Shown here: in pieces, positions 26,526 to 37,910 of the stretch
Position numbering within the stretch: position 1 is the first letter of the stretch
Layout: the number at the start of each line of letters is the position of its first letter
Source: Psychrobacter sp. UBA3480
GTDB lineage: Bacteria > Pseudomonadota > Gammaproteobacteria > Pseudomonadales > Moraxellaceae
Assembly: GCF_002377945.1 (NCBI RefSeq)
Contig: NZ_DFQV01000007.1
Span: forward strand, 1 to 62,174
Length of the DNA stretch: 62,174 bases
Reading direction: 5' to 3'
Notes under the pieces: model-generated
Databases searched by the model: none
Told to the model about the DNA's origin: nothing
The model's input: the letters and a program-made list of their open reading frames with translations, nothing else
Position numbers and translations under genes: made by a program

Positions 26526-27307
26526 TTAGCTTCTGCTAATTGGCTTTCAAGAGCTGCTACTTTTGCTTGAAGTTCTGCTATCAACTCTTTGTCACTTTTT
26601 ATTGTTTTTTTACTATCACTAGACTTATCAGTAAGAAGTTTTGATATCTCATCGCGATGAGTAGGGCTTGCATTGTATGATTCCATCTGAGCATTCATAT
26701 ATTCATTAATCCTTGCTATTACTATCTTTTGAATATCAGTGGCTTCTTTTAAATCTGTACTATGATCAATCTCTACCTTAACAATATGTTCTGCAGCGGT
26801 TAGTTCATCTATTTTTTTCTGTGATAGTCCCGTTACAAGTTCATTAGAACTAAATAAGCTACCTGTTGCATCTCTACTTAAATAACCAAACCCTCTGCTC
26901 ATAGCTTCATGAGCAGCATATTTTTTTATAAAGCTAACCTGCTTCAAAGCGTTAGACTTAAACAGCTCTAGCAATGAAAAATATAAGTCTGCATACTTCT
27001 CCTGTTCTTCATAAGCAAACCCTGTAATTACTGAGAAGCTCGTTACTTTATCAATCTCATAAAAAAAGTTACAAGTGCTTTGACAGTCATTTTCGTTATC
27101 CCCTTTAGGGCTAATATAACCTTTGTTTTTTCTATACAGAGTAGTAGTAGAAGGGAATGAGTTTATATTTAGATAAATTATAATCTCTTCTAGATTTGTC
27201 TGCTCAAAATCGATAAGCAGCTCAAGGAAGGTACAGACATTTATATATTGAATAGCCATATCTTTTTTATAGTTCTCTAAATAATCCTTAGCTGTTTTTA
27301 AACTCAC
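26516..27307 (-). CDS. Hypothetical protein with C-terminal coiled coil, frame interrupted at A7
   Basis: 263 residues, family not recognised. It starts MSLKTAKDYLENYKKDMAIQ, has a central helical domain and ends in a coiled coil (DKELIAELQAKVAALESQLA, about 240-260). The coil ends abruptly at codons GCT AAA AAA ATC TAA. In the -1 frame the coding sense continues for another ~80 codons to 26280, so the intended product is about 345 residues. The gene is AT-rich and stands alone between the DUF1853 gene and tRNA-Pro. Confidence 0.6.
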   Translation of the reverse strand: MSLKTAKDYLENYKKDMAIQYINVCTFLELLIDFEQTNLEEIIIYLNINSFPSTTTLYRKNKGYISPKGDNENDCQSTCNFFYEIDKVTSFSVITGFAYEEQEKYADLYFSLLELFKSNALKQVSFIKKYAAHEAMSRGFGYLSRDATGSLFSSNELVTGLSQKKIDELTAAEHIVKVEIDHSTDLKEATDIQKIVIARINEYMNAQMESYNASPTHRDEISKLLTDKSSDSKKTIKSDKELIAELQAKVAALESQLAEAKKI

Positions 27308-27464
27308 GTTCGCACCTTTCTACCTTTAAATTAAAGTTAAATGTAAGACAAGCCAATCCAAAGGTTTGTGAGTAGCTGGCTTTCAAGTAATCAGTCCTAG
27401 CCTTACAGAATTTTTATAATCATTATTATTTTCTTAATCAAAAAATCACCCACCAAATTTAGCA

Positions 27465-27504
27465 CAAAAAAAAGCCAACCATTGAAAACAATGATTGGCT
27501 TTTC
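27465..27504 (-). terminator. Terminator of tRNA-Pro
   Basis: On the minus strand AAAAGCCAATCATTG pairs with CAATGGTTGGCTTTT around a TTTT loop, followed by a run of T. It begins 17 bases after the tRNA 3' end. Confidence 0.85.
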
Positions 27505-27520
27505 TCTTTACTGCTATGTT

Positions 27521-27597
27521 TGGTCGGAACGGCAGGATTTGAACCTGCGACCACTACACCCCCAGTGTAGTGCGCTACCAGACTGCGCTACGCCCCG
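27521..27597 (-). tRNA. tRNA-Pro (anticodon GGG)
   Basis: A 77-nt minus-strand cloverleaf. The acceptor CGGGGCG pairs with CGTTCCG (two G-U pairs), then A and an encoded CCA. The anticodon loop CTGGGGG gives anticodon GGG. The T-arm GCAGG-TTCAAAT-CCTGC is perfect. Confidence 0.93.
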
Positions 27598-27711
27598 AGT
27601 GACTGACTATTTTACGCAAAATTATGTATATTGCAAGGGCTATTTATAGCAGCCAAACTCTACAATATTATTCTGCATAGCATAGTCAGTATAATCGCTT
27701 AGCAGCTAATA

Positions 27712-29238
27712 TTAACCCAATAATTCTTTTAGAATTTGGTTCACTTGCTGTGGGTTAGCACTACCGCGACTGGCTTTCATGACTTGACCGACCAGACCGT
27801 TAAAGGCTTTTTCCTTACCACCGCGATATTCTTCGACCATCGCTTCATTTTTTGCGATGACTTCTTCGACCATCGCTTTGATAGCGCCAGTATCGGTTTC
27901 TTGCTTAAGGCCTTTGTCTTTGATGATTTTATCTGCTGCATCATCGCCATCGCCGCCTTCGCTCTCGTATAGAGCACTAAAGACTTTCTTAGCCAGTTTG
28001 CCAGATAACGTGTCATCTTTGATACGTTTGAGCATGCCAGCCAATTGCTTGGCGCTGATAGGGGAGTCGATGATATCGGTGTCATCTTTGTTCAGGGCGC
28101 CGAGCAAGTCACCCATGACCCAGTTGCCAGCCATTTTGGCATCTTGCTGACCGATTTCAGCTACCACATCTTCGAAGTAATCAGCAATTTGACGACTACC
28201 AGTTAAGATACGTGCATCATATTCTGACAGACCAAGTGCTTCTTCAAAGCGTGCGCGACGAGCGACTGGTAGCTCTGGCATCGCTGCTTTGATTGCATCA
28301 ACCGTATGCTGCTCGATACGGACAGGTAGCAGGTCAGGATCAGGGAAGTAGCGATAGTCGTTAGCGTCTTCTTTGGTACGCATGGTACGCGTTTCATCAC
28401 GATCTGGATCATATAGCATCGTCGCTTGAACGACTTTGCCGCCATCTTCTAGGATATCGATTTGACGTTCGATTTCACGATTGATAGCACGCTCGATGAA
28501 GCGGAATGAGTTTAGGTTCTTTAGCTCAGTACGTGTACCAAGATCATCACCAGGCTTGCGCACAGAGACGTTACAGTCACAGCGGAATGAGCCTTCGGCC
28601 ATCACTGCGTCTGAGATACCTAGCCAAGTGACTAGCTGATGGATGGCTTTGATGTAGGCAAGTGCTTCGTGGGCTGAGCGCATGTCTGGCTCAGAGACGA
28701 TTTCAATTAGCGGCGTACCAGCACGGTTAAGATCCACACCCGTCATACCATCGACGGCATCATGGACAGATTTACCTGCATCTTCTTCTAGATGTGCGCG
28801 AGTGATACCCATACGTTTCGGATATTCGTTCTTTTCGCCTTCATTGACCACGACATCGATATAGCCAACGCCTACGATAGGATTGGCCATCTGAGTGATT
28901 TGATAGCCTTTAGGCAAGTCAGGGTAGAAGTAGTTTTTACGGTCAAACGTATTAAATAGACCCAACTCAGCATTGACACCAATGCCGAATTTTAGCGCAC
29001 GATCGACCACGCCAGCATTTAGCACTGGCAATACGCCAGGCAAACCCAAATCGACGATACTTGCTTGGCTGTTTGGCTCATGACCAAAGTCAGTCGGTGC
29101 ACTTGAGAAAATCTTACTTTCCGTATTTAGCTGGCAGTGAATCTCGATACCGATGACCACTTCATAGCCATCGACAAATAGCTCTTTACGCACGGCGTGT
29201 TCACGGACGGCATTGTTATCAGTAGTAGCTGTACTCAT
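27712..29238 (-). CDS. gatB: Asp/Glu-tRNA amidotransferase subunit B
   Basis: 508 residues. GatB binds the misacylated tRNA and phosphorylates the Glu or Asp carboxyl in the GatCAB transamidation pathway, needed when GlnRS or AsnRS is missing or weak. [30 protein letters not shown] and [14 protein letters not shown] are family landmarks. The C-terminal tail domain (YqeY-like) ends [20 protein letters not shown]. It is the last gene of gatC-gatA-gatB, and its ATG overlaps the gatA stop by one base (TAATG). An acidic insert near 425 ([13 protein letters not shown]) makes it slightly longer than usual. Confidence 0.97.
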   Translation of the reverse strand: MSTATTDNNAVREHAVRKELFVDGYEVVIGIEIHCQLNTESKIFSSAPTDFGHEPNSQASIVDLGLPGVLPVLNAGVVDRALKFGIGVNAELGLFNTFDRKNYFYPDLPKGYQITQMANPIVGVGYIDVVVNEGEKNEYPKRMGITRAHLEEDAGKSVHDAVDGMTGVDLNRAGTPLIEIVSEPDMRSAHEALAYIKAIHQLVTWLGISDAVMAEGSFRCDCNVSVRKPGDDLGTRTELKNLNSFRFIERAINREIERQIDILEDGGKVVQATMLYDPDRDETRTMRTKEDANDYRYFPDPDLLPVRIEQHTVDAIKAAMPELPVARRARFEEALGLSEYDARILTGSRQIADYFEDVVAEIGQQDAKMAGNWVMGDLLGALNKDDTDIIDSPISAKQLAGMLKRIKDDTLSGKLAKKVFSALYESEGGDGDDAADKIIKDKGLKQETDTGAIKAMVEEVIAKNEAMVEEYRGGKEKAFNGLVGQVMKASRGSANPQQVNQILKELLG

Positions 29239-30734
29239 TATACCGTCTCCTTTGCGATGGTAGAGTGTTGTAGGTGATGATCAGTATGCTGCTGGAACAG
29301 GTGCGCAGTCGTGAGCAGTTGACTCTCTTGCCAGTGCTTACCGATCAATTGCAAGCCAATAGGTAGACCTTCCGTCGTCAAACCAACTGGCTGACTGAGG
29401 GCAGGTAGACCCGCTAGGTTGACCGCGATGGTATAGACGTCGCCTAAGTACATCGTTGCAGGATCTAGGTCTTCACTAAGCTTATAAGCCGCAGTCGGTG
29501 CAGTTGGGCTAGCAATCACATCACAGCTAGCAAATGCTTCATCGAAGTCTTTAACGATTAAGCGGCGAATCTTCTGTGCTTTAGTATAGTAAGCATCAAA
29601 GTAGCCAGCCGATAGCGCATACGTTCCTGTCAAGATACGGCGCTGTACTTCAGGGCCAAAGCCTTCAGAGCGTGAGCGTGTGTATAGATCGATAAGATCC
29701 GTTGGATTCTCACAGCGATAGCCAAAGCGTACGCCATCGAAGCGTGATAGGTTCGATGATGCTTCAGCAGGTGCTAGCATGTAGTAAGTGGCAAGTGTGA
29801 TCTCAGGATCAGTGATGTTTACTTCTACAATCGTTGCGCCTAGCTCTTCGTATTTCTTGAGCGCGGCACGTGCTGCTTGCTCGACTTCGCTATCAAGCCC
29901 TGTACCGAAGTATTCTTTTGCTACACCAATACGCAAGCCAGAAAATGGCTTATCACCAGCAGCAGCTTCTGCATCATTGATGTCTTGTACGTAGTCAGGC
30001 ATCTCGTACTTGATAGAAGTTGCATCGCGTGGATCATGACCAATCATTGGTTGAAGCAGATAGGCGCAATCTTTCGCGCTACGTCCCATGCTACCCGCTT
30101 GATCCAAACTTGAAGCGTAGGCAATCATACCAAAGCGTGACACACGGCCATAAGTAGGTTTGATACCCGTTAGACCACAGAATGAGGCAGGCTGACGAAT
30201 AGAGCCACCAGTGTCACTACCGGTAGCAACAGGGACAAAACCAGCGGCAACGGCAGCAGCACTACCACCTGAAGAGCCACCAGGGACGCGCTCTAGGTTC
30301 CAAGGGTTCTGTACCGTACCGTAGTATGAGCTACTGTTGTCTGAGCCCATCGCAAACTCATCCATATTGAGTTTACCTAAGCTAATCATGCCTGCTTTGT
30401 CGATGTTAGAGACGATAGTCGCATCATATGGAGAGATAAAGTTATGTAGCATCTTTGAGCCACAAGTGGTCAGTACGCCTTGGGTACAAAAGATGTCTTT
30501 GTGCGCCATCGGTACGCCAAGTAATGGACGCTGATCGCCTTGTGCACGCATCTCGTCTGCCGCTTTAGCTTGTGCGCGTGCTGTCTCAGAGGTATGAGTG
30601 ATAAAGCTGTTAATCTTGCTGTCTAGCGCATCGATACGCTTGATGTAGTGTTCAGTTAATTCTGCGCTGCTAAATTGTTTGTTTTGCAAACCAGTAATGA
30701 GTTGCTCGGTACTTAATAAATGAAGTTCAGACAT
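29238..30734 (-). CDS. gatA: Asp/Glu-tRNA amidotransferase subunit A
   Basis: 498 residues. GatA is the amidase that releases ammonia from glutamine or asparagine. The catalytic triad K79 (PMAHKD), S154 (GGSSGGS, 152-158) and S178 (TGGSIRQPA) is at the canonical numbers. The ammonia passes to GatB through the complex. It is the middle gene of gatCAB, 81 bases after gatC, and its stop overlaps the gatB start. Confidence 0.98.
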   Translation of the reverse strand: MSELHLLSTEQLITGLQNKQFSSAELTEHYIKRIDALDSKINSFITHTSETARAQAKAADEMRAQGDQRPLLGVPMAHKDIFCTQGVLTTCGSKMLHNFISPYDATIVSNIDKAGMISLGKLNMDEFAMGSDNSSSYYGTVQNPWNLERVPGGSSGGSAAAVAAGFVPVATGSDTGGSIRQPASFCGLTGIKPTYGRVSRFGMIAYASSLDQAGSMGRSAKDCAYLLQPMIGHDPRDATSIKYEMPDYVQDINDAEAAAGDKPFSGLRIGVAKEYFGTGLDSEVEQAARAALKKYEELGATIVEVNITDPEITLATYYMLAPAEASSNLSRFDGVRFGYRCENPTDLIDLYTRSRSEGFGPEVQRRILTGTYALSAGYFDAYYTKAQKIRRLIVKDFDEAFASCDVIASPTAPTAAYKLSEDLDPATMYLGDVYTIAVNLAGLPALSQPVGLTTEGLPIGLQLIGKHWQESQLLTTAHLFQQHTDHHLQHSTIAKETV

Positions 30735-30815
30735 AAGGTGTCGTCCGTCAAAATGTTAATAGCATAAAATAAAATGAGATAATGGCAAATGCGTGATTGT
30801 ATTACTCAGCCATTA

Positions 30816-31130
30816 TTATTCAATCACCTGAGGCACTAGATATAAGCCTTCTTCTACGGCAGGCGCGACTGACTGATTACGCTCACGATTGATATCGTGT
30901 TTTGCTACATCAGCACGCAGCTCTTGGCAAGCTTCATGGATATTGGCTAGGGGCTTGATGTCTGTCGTATCAACGTTAGATAGCGTATTCATCAGTTTTA
31001 ATACTTTACTGATATCATCAGCATAGCTATCGGCTGTACTTTCATCGACACCTAAGCGGGCAAGGTTGGCAACTTCTAGGATTTCTTCACGGCTGACGTT
31101 GCTGTCAGACGTTGCTGGCTGCTGAGACAT
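30816..31130 (-). CDS. gatC: Asp/Glu-tRNA amidotransferase subunit C
   Basis: 104 residues, the usual small belt subunit that holds GatA and GatB together. EEILEVANLARLGVDE is the family start and LMNTLSNVDTTDIKPLANI the conserved middle. It is first in the operon, transcribed divergently from mreB across a 691-base gap. Confidence 0.95.
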   Translation of the reverse strand: MSQQPATSDSNVSREEILEVANLARLGVDESTADSYADDISKVLKLMNTLSNVDTTDIKPLANIHEACQELRADVAKHDINRERNQSVAPAVEEGLYLVPQVIE

Positions 31131-32850
<1,720 letters not shown>

Positions 32851-32922
32851 GTCATCTTTATCCTTAATTGCTATATAGTCTTGGCAATATATGATGATTT
32901 ATGTGAATGATGAAACTATAAA

Positions 32923-33030
32923 TATAGTCGGTTCAATATAATTTGGATACAGGAAAGCCGAGCGAAAGTACTACAAGTATTAGGCTGAGCGCGACTGACA
33001 CCGTATCTAATTTATAGAAAATTGACTATA
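32923..33030. repeat. MITE-like 108-bp element with terminal inverted repeats
   Basis: The ends TATAGTC (32923-32929) and GACTATA (33024-33030) are inverted. The inversion continues imperfectly inward: left ...TTCAATATAATTTGGATAC, right, read inverted, ...ATTTTCTATAAATTAGATAC. TA-rich flanks could hide a TA target duplication. It has no coding capacity. The size, the imperfect ~30-bp inverted ends and the intergenic place between mreB and mreC fit a short non-autonomous element or an extragenic repeat family of Psychrobacter. Confidence 0.6.
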
Positions 33031-33035
33031 TATAA

Positions 33036-33068
33036 AATTAAAGGTAGCCGATTGTGCTACCTTTAATT
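33036..33068 (+). terminator. Hairpin after mreB / before mreC
   Basis: AATTAAAGGTAGC (33036-33048) pairs perfectly with GCTACCTTTAATT (33056-33068) around a seven-base loop. The T-rich tail is weak, so it may act as a partial terminator reducing read-through from mreB into mreC. Confidence 0.6.
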
Positions 33069-33163
33069 GCATTCATTTGTGCTAGAACCCAATATCCTCG
33101 ATAAACACTCATGCTGTAAATAAGTGCTATTGTTTATTTTAGAATCCTTAAATCAGACGACTT

Positions 33164-34024
33164 ATGACTCCAAGTATTTTTGCTCGCCAGCCGTTATCAC
33201 TTCGTAAGACTGTTATCGTATTGATAGCAGCCTTAATTTTGATGTGGTTTGATAGCAAAAACTCTGATTGGTTCAAGCCTGTACGTAGCACCAGTCATGC
33301 CGCCATGCAGCCAATCTATGAGCTGTCTCTATTGCCAAGCTATGCAAAGCATTGGGCTGGTGGCAGCCTGCAGTCAAAAGAAGCATTGCGCCGCGAAAAC
33401 ATGCAGCTAAAGTCGCAATTGATACATGCGCATGCCAAACTACAACAGCAAGATTATATTTTGGCGCAGAACGCACGCCTGCAAGGTATTTTATCTACCA
33501 CCAAGCCTGAGCAGTTCGATCTTAATTTGGCGCAAGTCATTGGTACAGATACCAATTTGCTTAGACAGATTGTCGTGCTTAATAAAGGTGAGCAGGACGG
33601 CGTACAAGTTGGGCAAACGGTCATCGATGAAGACGGTGTATTAGGACAGATTATCAATGTCTATCCGAATACTAGCCGTCTGTTGTTGATTACAGATGAG
33701 CAGCAGTCAGTTGCGGTTACTGTTAAGCGTACTGGTCAGCGCGCCATCGTTACAGGCCAAGGCATCCCATCTTCATTGAGTCTCAATTACGTCTTTAAGA
33801 CGTCAGATGTGCGAGTAGGTGATGAACTAGTGTCTTCAGGACTGGGCGGTCGTATTCCGGCAGGTTATCGAGTAGGGCGTATCGCGCATGTCAAAGACGA
33901 GCAAACCGATAACTTTAGAACGATCGAAGTTACTCCAGCAGCCAACTTTATCGATAATGCCTATGTCTTAATACTTCAAGACAAGCTGTTAAATGAGAAC
34001 AATGCTGCTGCTATTGCTCCGTAG
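33164..34024 (+). CDS. mreC: Rod shape-determining protein MreC
   Basis: 286 residues. A membrane segment (about 15-33, TVIVLIAALILMW) is followed by a coiled coil (about 65-105) and the beta-rich periplasmic MreC core (GEQDGVQVGQTVIDEDGVLG, SGLGGRIPAGYRVGRI). It links MreB to the cell-wall synthases. It is followed 118 bases later by mreD. The start is an ATG with little upstream Shine-Dalgarno signal. Confidence 0.95.
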   Translation: MTPSIFARQPLSLRKTVIVLIAALILMWFDSKNSDWFKPVRSTSHAAMQPIYELSLLPSYAKHWAGGSLQSKEALRRENMQLKSQLIHAHAKLQQQDYILAQNARLQGILSTTKPEQFDLNLAQVIGTDTNLLRQIVVLNKGEQDGVQVGQTVIDEDGVLGQIINVYPNTSRLLLITDEQQSVAVTVKRTGQRAIVTGQGIPSSLSLNYVFKTSDVRVGDELVSSGLGGRIPAGYRVGRIAHVKDEQTDNFRTIEVTPAANFIDNAYVLILQDKLLNENNAAAIAP

Positions 34025-34142
34025 ATAACGACGTAAGTCACAGTAGTAACGTTTTAAAGCTGTTCACTTATGGTATTCACCTTGCCAATATCCAATCAAC
34101 AATATAACCGCAACCATCAAACACTCGCTAAGGTAAGTACCC

Positions 34143-34628
34143 ATGTCGTATCCTGATTCTGAGAATGCCACGGTACTATTGATAGTTGTGATTGTTCTAA
34201 GTTTCATCGCTGCATCATCACTCAATGTCTATCCATTAAGCCCAAGCATGGCCACATTGCGTCCCATGGTCATGATTATGGTACTGATCTATTGGCTGCT
34301 GTTTCAGCCGCGCTATGTTGGCATTTTTACCGCATTTTCGGTTGGGCTGATTGCTGATTTATTGATGGATACCCATTTAGGTCAGCAAGCTTTTGCCGCT
34401 GTTGTGGTTGCACTGGTTATCAAAATTACCAGTATCTACGTCAGACAGTTGAATACCGTTAGTGCGTGGCTGATTGCTAGTCTAGGGCTGATTGTCTTTC
34501 AGTTAAATCTATGGATACTACAGATGTTTATTCAAAACGTCTTTGTCGCTCAGTCTGCTTTGTCACTGTTTATGAGTATCATCAGCTGGCCACTCGTGTT
34601 GTTTGCTTTACGCAAGTTTTCGCGTTAA
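34143..34628 (+). CDS. mreD: Rod shape-determining protein MreD
   Basis: 161 residues with about five membrane segments and hardly any soluble part. Gene order mreB-mreC-mreD and the short hydrophobic sequence with LMDTHLGQQAFAAVVVALV (a typical MreD region) identify it. It acts with MreC in the elongasome in the inner membrane. Confidence 0.9.
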   Translation: MSYPDSENATVLLIVVIVLSFIAASSLNVYPLSPSMATLRPMVMIMVLIYWLLFQPRYVGIFTAFSVGLIADLLMDTHLGQQAFAAVVVALVIKITSIYVRQLNTVSAWLIASLGLIVFQLNLWILQMFIQNVFVAQSALSLFMSIISWPLVLFALRKFSR

Positions 34629-34733
34629 TGAGTCACTAGTTATAGCTGTTACTCTGATTAACAGCTTAGCTTGCTCTGTATGCAATACTATATAACCACA
34701 CACATCATAAATTTATAAATGAAGAGAATATCG

Positions 34734-35417
34734 ATGGATATCGTTTTGGCATCTGGCTCTCCGCGTCGTCGTGAGCTACTAGAAAGAGCGCAACTAGACT
34801 TTACTATCTTAAGTGTAGATATTGATGAGACGCCGTTAGATAATGAGTCGCCGACAGACTATATCGAACGCATGGTCGCAACCAAAGCCGATGCCGCGAT
34901 ACAAAAATTGTGCGACACATCTCAAGCGGATCACGATAGCCTTACCTCACCGTTTATTATTCTGACCTCTGACACCATCGGTGTGCTGTCAGATGGTAAG
35001 ACAGTCTTGGTCAAACCTGTCGATCGTGAGCATGCATATAGTATGTGGCAGCGTATGTCTGATAACGTCCACGAAGTATGGACTGCTGTGCAAGCGACTC
35101 AAGTACAGTTATTGCCTAAAGCAGAACGAAACCCCTCAGAACCTACACAGTGCTTGCAAATTATTAATCAGCAGCGAATCACTGAGCATACGGAAGTAAC
35201 TTTTATACCACTGACGACACAAATGATGAGCGACTACTGGGATAGTGGCGAACCTGCTGATAAAGCAGGTGGGTACGGCATTCAAGGACTGGGTGCGGCG
35301 TGGGTCAGTCGTATCAACGGTAGCTACACCAATGTCGTTGGTCTGCCACTGGCACAAACACTGGCACTAATCAAAGAAATGACAGAAGGCAATATGGACA
35401 CAGTCAACCCGTTATAA
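34734..35417 (+). CDS. maf: Maf-like nucleoside triphosphate pyrophosphatase
   Basis: 227 residues from the ATG at 34734, which has GAAGAGA just upstream; an ATG five codons earlier (34719) is the alternative. Maf enzymes hydrolyse dTTP, UTP or modified nucleotides to monophosphates. The substrate loop LASGSPRRRELL is at 5-16, and the catalytic region ILTSDTIGV and KPVD with DKAGGYGIQGLGA follow. A ~25-residue insert in the middle (QLLPKAERNPSEPTQC) is unlike most family members. It sits between mreD and rng, a conserved order. Confidence 0.92.
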   Translation: MDIVLASGSPRRRELLERAQLDFTILSVDIDETPLDNESPTDYIERMVATKADAAIQKLCDTSQADHDSLTSPFIILTSDTIGVLSDGKTVLVKPVDREHAYSMWQRMSDNVHEVWTAVQATQVQLLPKAERNPSEPTQCLQIINQQRITEHTEVTFIPLTTQMMSDYWDSGEPADKAGGYGIQGLGAAWVSRINGSYTNVVGLPLAQTLALIKEMTEGNMDTVNPL

Positions 35418-35537
35418 TGGGATATGCACATAATGACACGGTAGGGTAATGGGCAAGAGCAAGTCGCATTTGTTACACTGTCAATCTAATAGGCGATGAC
35501 CGTCTAATAAGAAAGCTGAGAGATAAGAGAAAAAACT

Positions 35538-37139
35538 ATGTCCGAAGAGCTGCTGATTAATATTAGTCCAATGGAATCCCGTGTTGCGGTTTTAGACAAT
35601 GGTATTTTGGGCGAGATTTATATTGAACGACATCACAAACTGGGGTTGGTCGGCAATATCTATCTGGGGACGGTCGTACGTGTCCTTCCTGGTATGCAGG
35701 CAGCCTTCGTAGATATTGGTCAATCACGGACCGCATTTCTACATGTAAACGATATGCAGCGTGAACCGCGCCCGGTTGCAGAAAAAAACAAAGCGGCTAA
35801 GGCCACGAAGCACGAGATAAATGAGGACGATGCTACTGCCAACGCTTCTGCTGATAGCTTGGCTGTGACACCACCTATTGTCAGCGTGCAAAGCACAGAG
35901 ATCGTACCAGCGTCTAAAACATTGATTCAGCATCGTCTGCATGAAAGTCAGCGTATTTTGGTACAGGTAACCAAAGACCAGTTAGGAAGTAAAGGTGCTC
36001 GTTTAACGACCAATATCTCGCTGCCATCACGTTATCTAGTATATTTGCCATCGAGTGATCATATTGGCATATCGCAGCGTATTGATGGCGAAGAAGAGCG
36101 TAGCCGATTAAAGACTGAGCTTAGTAGCCTAATGCAAACGGTCAATCTAAAGGGTGGACTGATTGCCCGCACCGCTGCTGAGCGTGTGCCTGTCGATAAG
36201 CTAGAAGAGGACATCTATTATCTATTGCAGCTGTGGCGTACTATCTGTGCTCGTCGCCAAGAGATTAATCATCATCAGAGCTCAGAGCTGATCTATCAAG
36301 AACTGTCATTACCATTACGTTCTATCCGTGACTTGGTTCACGCTGATACTGAAAAAGTCATTATTGATAATACGCAGATTTATGAGCAAGTCAGATATTT
36401 TGCCAAAGAGTTTGTTCCATTTGTCTATGATCGTATCGTGCATTACACCGCTGAGCAGTCGTTGTTTGATGTACACCGTGTCGAAGACGACTTACGTGAT
36501 GCACTAAAGCGCCGTGTCGATCTAAAGTCTGGTGGCTATCTGATCATCGACCAGACAGAAGCTATGACCACGATTGATGTCAATACAGGTTCTTTTGTAG
36601 GCGGTCGCTCATTAGAGGATACGGTTTATAAGACTAATCTAGAAGCCACACATGCTATCGCTCGACAGTTGCGCTTACGTAATCTAGGCGGCATCATTAT
36701 TCTAGATTTTATCGATATGCTTGAGCAACAACATAAAGATGACGTGCTTGAGAGCTTACAGGCGCAGCTTACCCAAGATTATGCAAAAACCAAGATTACG
36801 CAGGTCAGTGAGCTTGGCTTAGTAGAGATGACACGCAAACGCACGCGTGAATCATTGGGTCAGCAGCTTTGTGAGCCGTGCTCAACTTGTCAAGGACGAG
36901 GGTTTGTCAAAACCGCAGAGACCGTTTGCTTTGAGATTTTCCGTGAGATCATGCGCTGCGCACGCACTTATAACTCTCCTAAGAAATTCACAGTAGTGGC
37001 TCATGCAGCAGTCATTGATTTACTACTTACAACAGAGTCAGACACAGTGGCTGATTTAGAGTATCTATTGGGCAGGGTCATTACTTTTGATGTAGAGAAT
37101 CTATACACTCAAGAGCAGTATGATATTGTTTTAGATTAA
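35538..37139 (+). CDS. rng: Ribonuclease G
   Basis: 533 residues. An endonuclease for 5' maturation of 16S rRNA and mRNA turnover. The S1 RNA-binding domain (about 37-150) contains a long, acidic/Ala-rich insert (about 85-135) not seen in E. coli RNase G (489 residues), which explains the greater length. The DNase I-like core has TTIDVNTGSFVGG and the metal site GGIIILDFIDML. The zinc-link cysteines are in CEPCSTCQGRGF. It is the last gene of the mreBCD-maf-rng group, with a hairpin 65 bases downstream. Confidence 0.95.
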   Translation: MSEELLINISPMESRVAVLDNGILGEIYIERHHKLGLVGNIYLGTVVRVLPGMQAAFVDIGQSRTAFLHVNDMQREPRPVAEKNKAAKATKHEINEDDATANASADSLAVTPPIVSVQSTEIVPASKTLIQHRLHESQRILVQVTKDQLGSKGARLTTNISLPSRYLVYLPSSDHIGISQRIDGEEERSRLKTELSSLMQTVNLKGGLIARTAAERVPVDKLEEDIYYLLQLWRTICARRQEINHHQSSELIYQELSLPLRSIRDLVHADTEKVIIDNTQIYEQVRYFAKEFVPFVYDRIVHYTAEQSLFDVHRVEDDLRDALKRRVDLKSGGYLIIDQTEAMTTIDVNTGSFVGGRSLEDTVYKTNLEATHAIARQLRLRNLGGIIILDFIDMLEQQHKDDVLESLQAQLTQDYAKTKITQVSELGLVEMTRKRTRESLGQQLCEPCSTCQGRGFVKTAETVCFEIFREIMRCARTYNSPKKFTVVAHAAVIDLLLTTESDTVADLEYLLGRVITFDVENLYTQEQYDIVLD

Positions 37140-37203
37140 TATTATTCAAAACAAATAATAATTTCAGATGAAAATATTTGTGTGTTTAGTAACCAGTATA
37201 AGA

Positions 37204-37237
37204 AAGAGCATCTCTAATCATACTAGAGATTGCTCTT
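37204..37237 (+). terminator. Hairpin after rng
   Basis: AAGAGCATCTCTA pairs with TAGAGATTGCTCTT with one bulged base. There is no strong T-run, so its strength as a terminator is doubtful, and it overlaps the -35 of the candidate promoter at 37236. Confidence 0.5.
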
Positions 37238-37263
37238 GCAATACCTAAAATACTATGTATAAT
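37236..37263 (+). promoter_or_regulatory. Candidate promoter of the S10 operon
   Basis: TTGCAA (37236-37241), a 16-base spacer and a perfect TATAAT (37258-37263) precede rpsJ by about 280 bases. This leaves a long leader that could carry ribosomal-protein autoregulation; I cannot identify an L4-binding structure. The rest of the 410-base rng-rpsJ gap holds no gene. Confidence 0.6.
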
Positions 37264-37549
37264 ATACACCACTGAATTATATATGCGCAGCTGAATAAAA
37301 AAAGCTGGCGCTATGACAGCTAGAGCATCGTTTCTAGCACTATTTCATTATGCCTTTGCTACTTTCCATTTAATAGGAGGGTTGGCGGGGCTTTAAACTA
37401 TTTTGCTTTTGGCACGCTATAAGTTCGGATAAAGAACTCATTCTGGTTAAGAACAGAAGGCCGCTTTAAGTGAATATTTAACCAAACTGCTTTTGATCAT
37501 GGTCTTGCGACGCAAGAATGACAAAGGCACATATTAGGAGCTTGCTGGC

Positions 37550-37861
37550 ATGGCTAACCAGAGAATCCGTATCCGTCTTAAGTCTTTTGATCATCGTCTG
37601 ATTGATCAATCTGCACAAGAGATTGTTGATACTGCAAAGCGCACCGGTGCGCAAGTTTGTGGTCCTGTACCGTTGCCGACTCGCATTGAGCGCTTCAACG
37701 TTCTAACCTCACCACACGTTAACAAAGACGCTCGTGACCAGTACGAAATCCGTACTCATAAGCGTATGGTTGATATCGTTCAGCCAACTGACAAAACTGT
37801 GGATGCGCTAATGAAATTAGATTTAGCGGCGGGTGTTGACGTTCAAATTGCTTTGGGTTAA
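37550..37861 (+). CDS. rpsJ: 30S ribosomal protein S10
   Basis: 103 residues, the standard length, with [21 protein letters not shown] and [20 protein letters not shown]. It is part of the 30S head and also NusE in transcription antitermination. It is the first gene of the S10 block and has AGGAG before the ATG. Confidence 0.98.
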   Translation: MANQRIRIRLKSFDHRLIDQSAQEIVDTAKRTGAQVCGPVPLPTRIERFNVLTSPHVNKDARDQYEIRTHKRMVDIVQPTDKTVDALMKLDLAAGVDVQIALG

Positions 37862-37910
37862 TGCACATTAAACACCCAACCCATTAATATAAGATATAAA
37901 GAGGTCTAAA

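Noticed and set aside
37381..37423. Second promoter close to rpsJ (TATAAG at 37418)
   Set aside because: No -35 box at a usable distance; the promoter at 37236 is much better.
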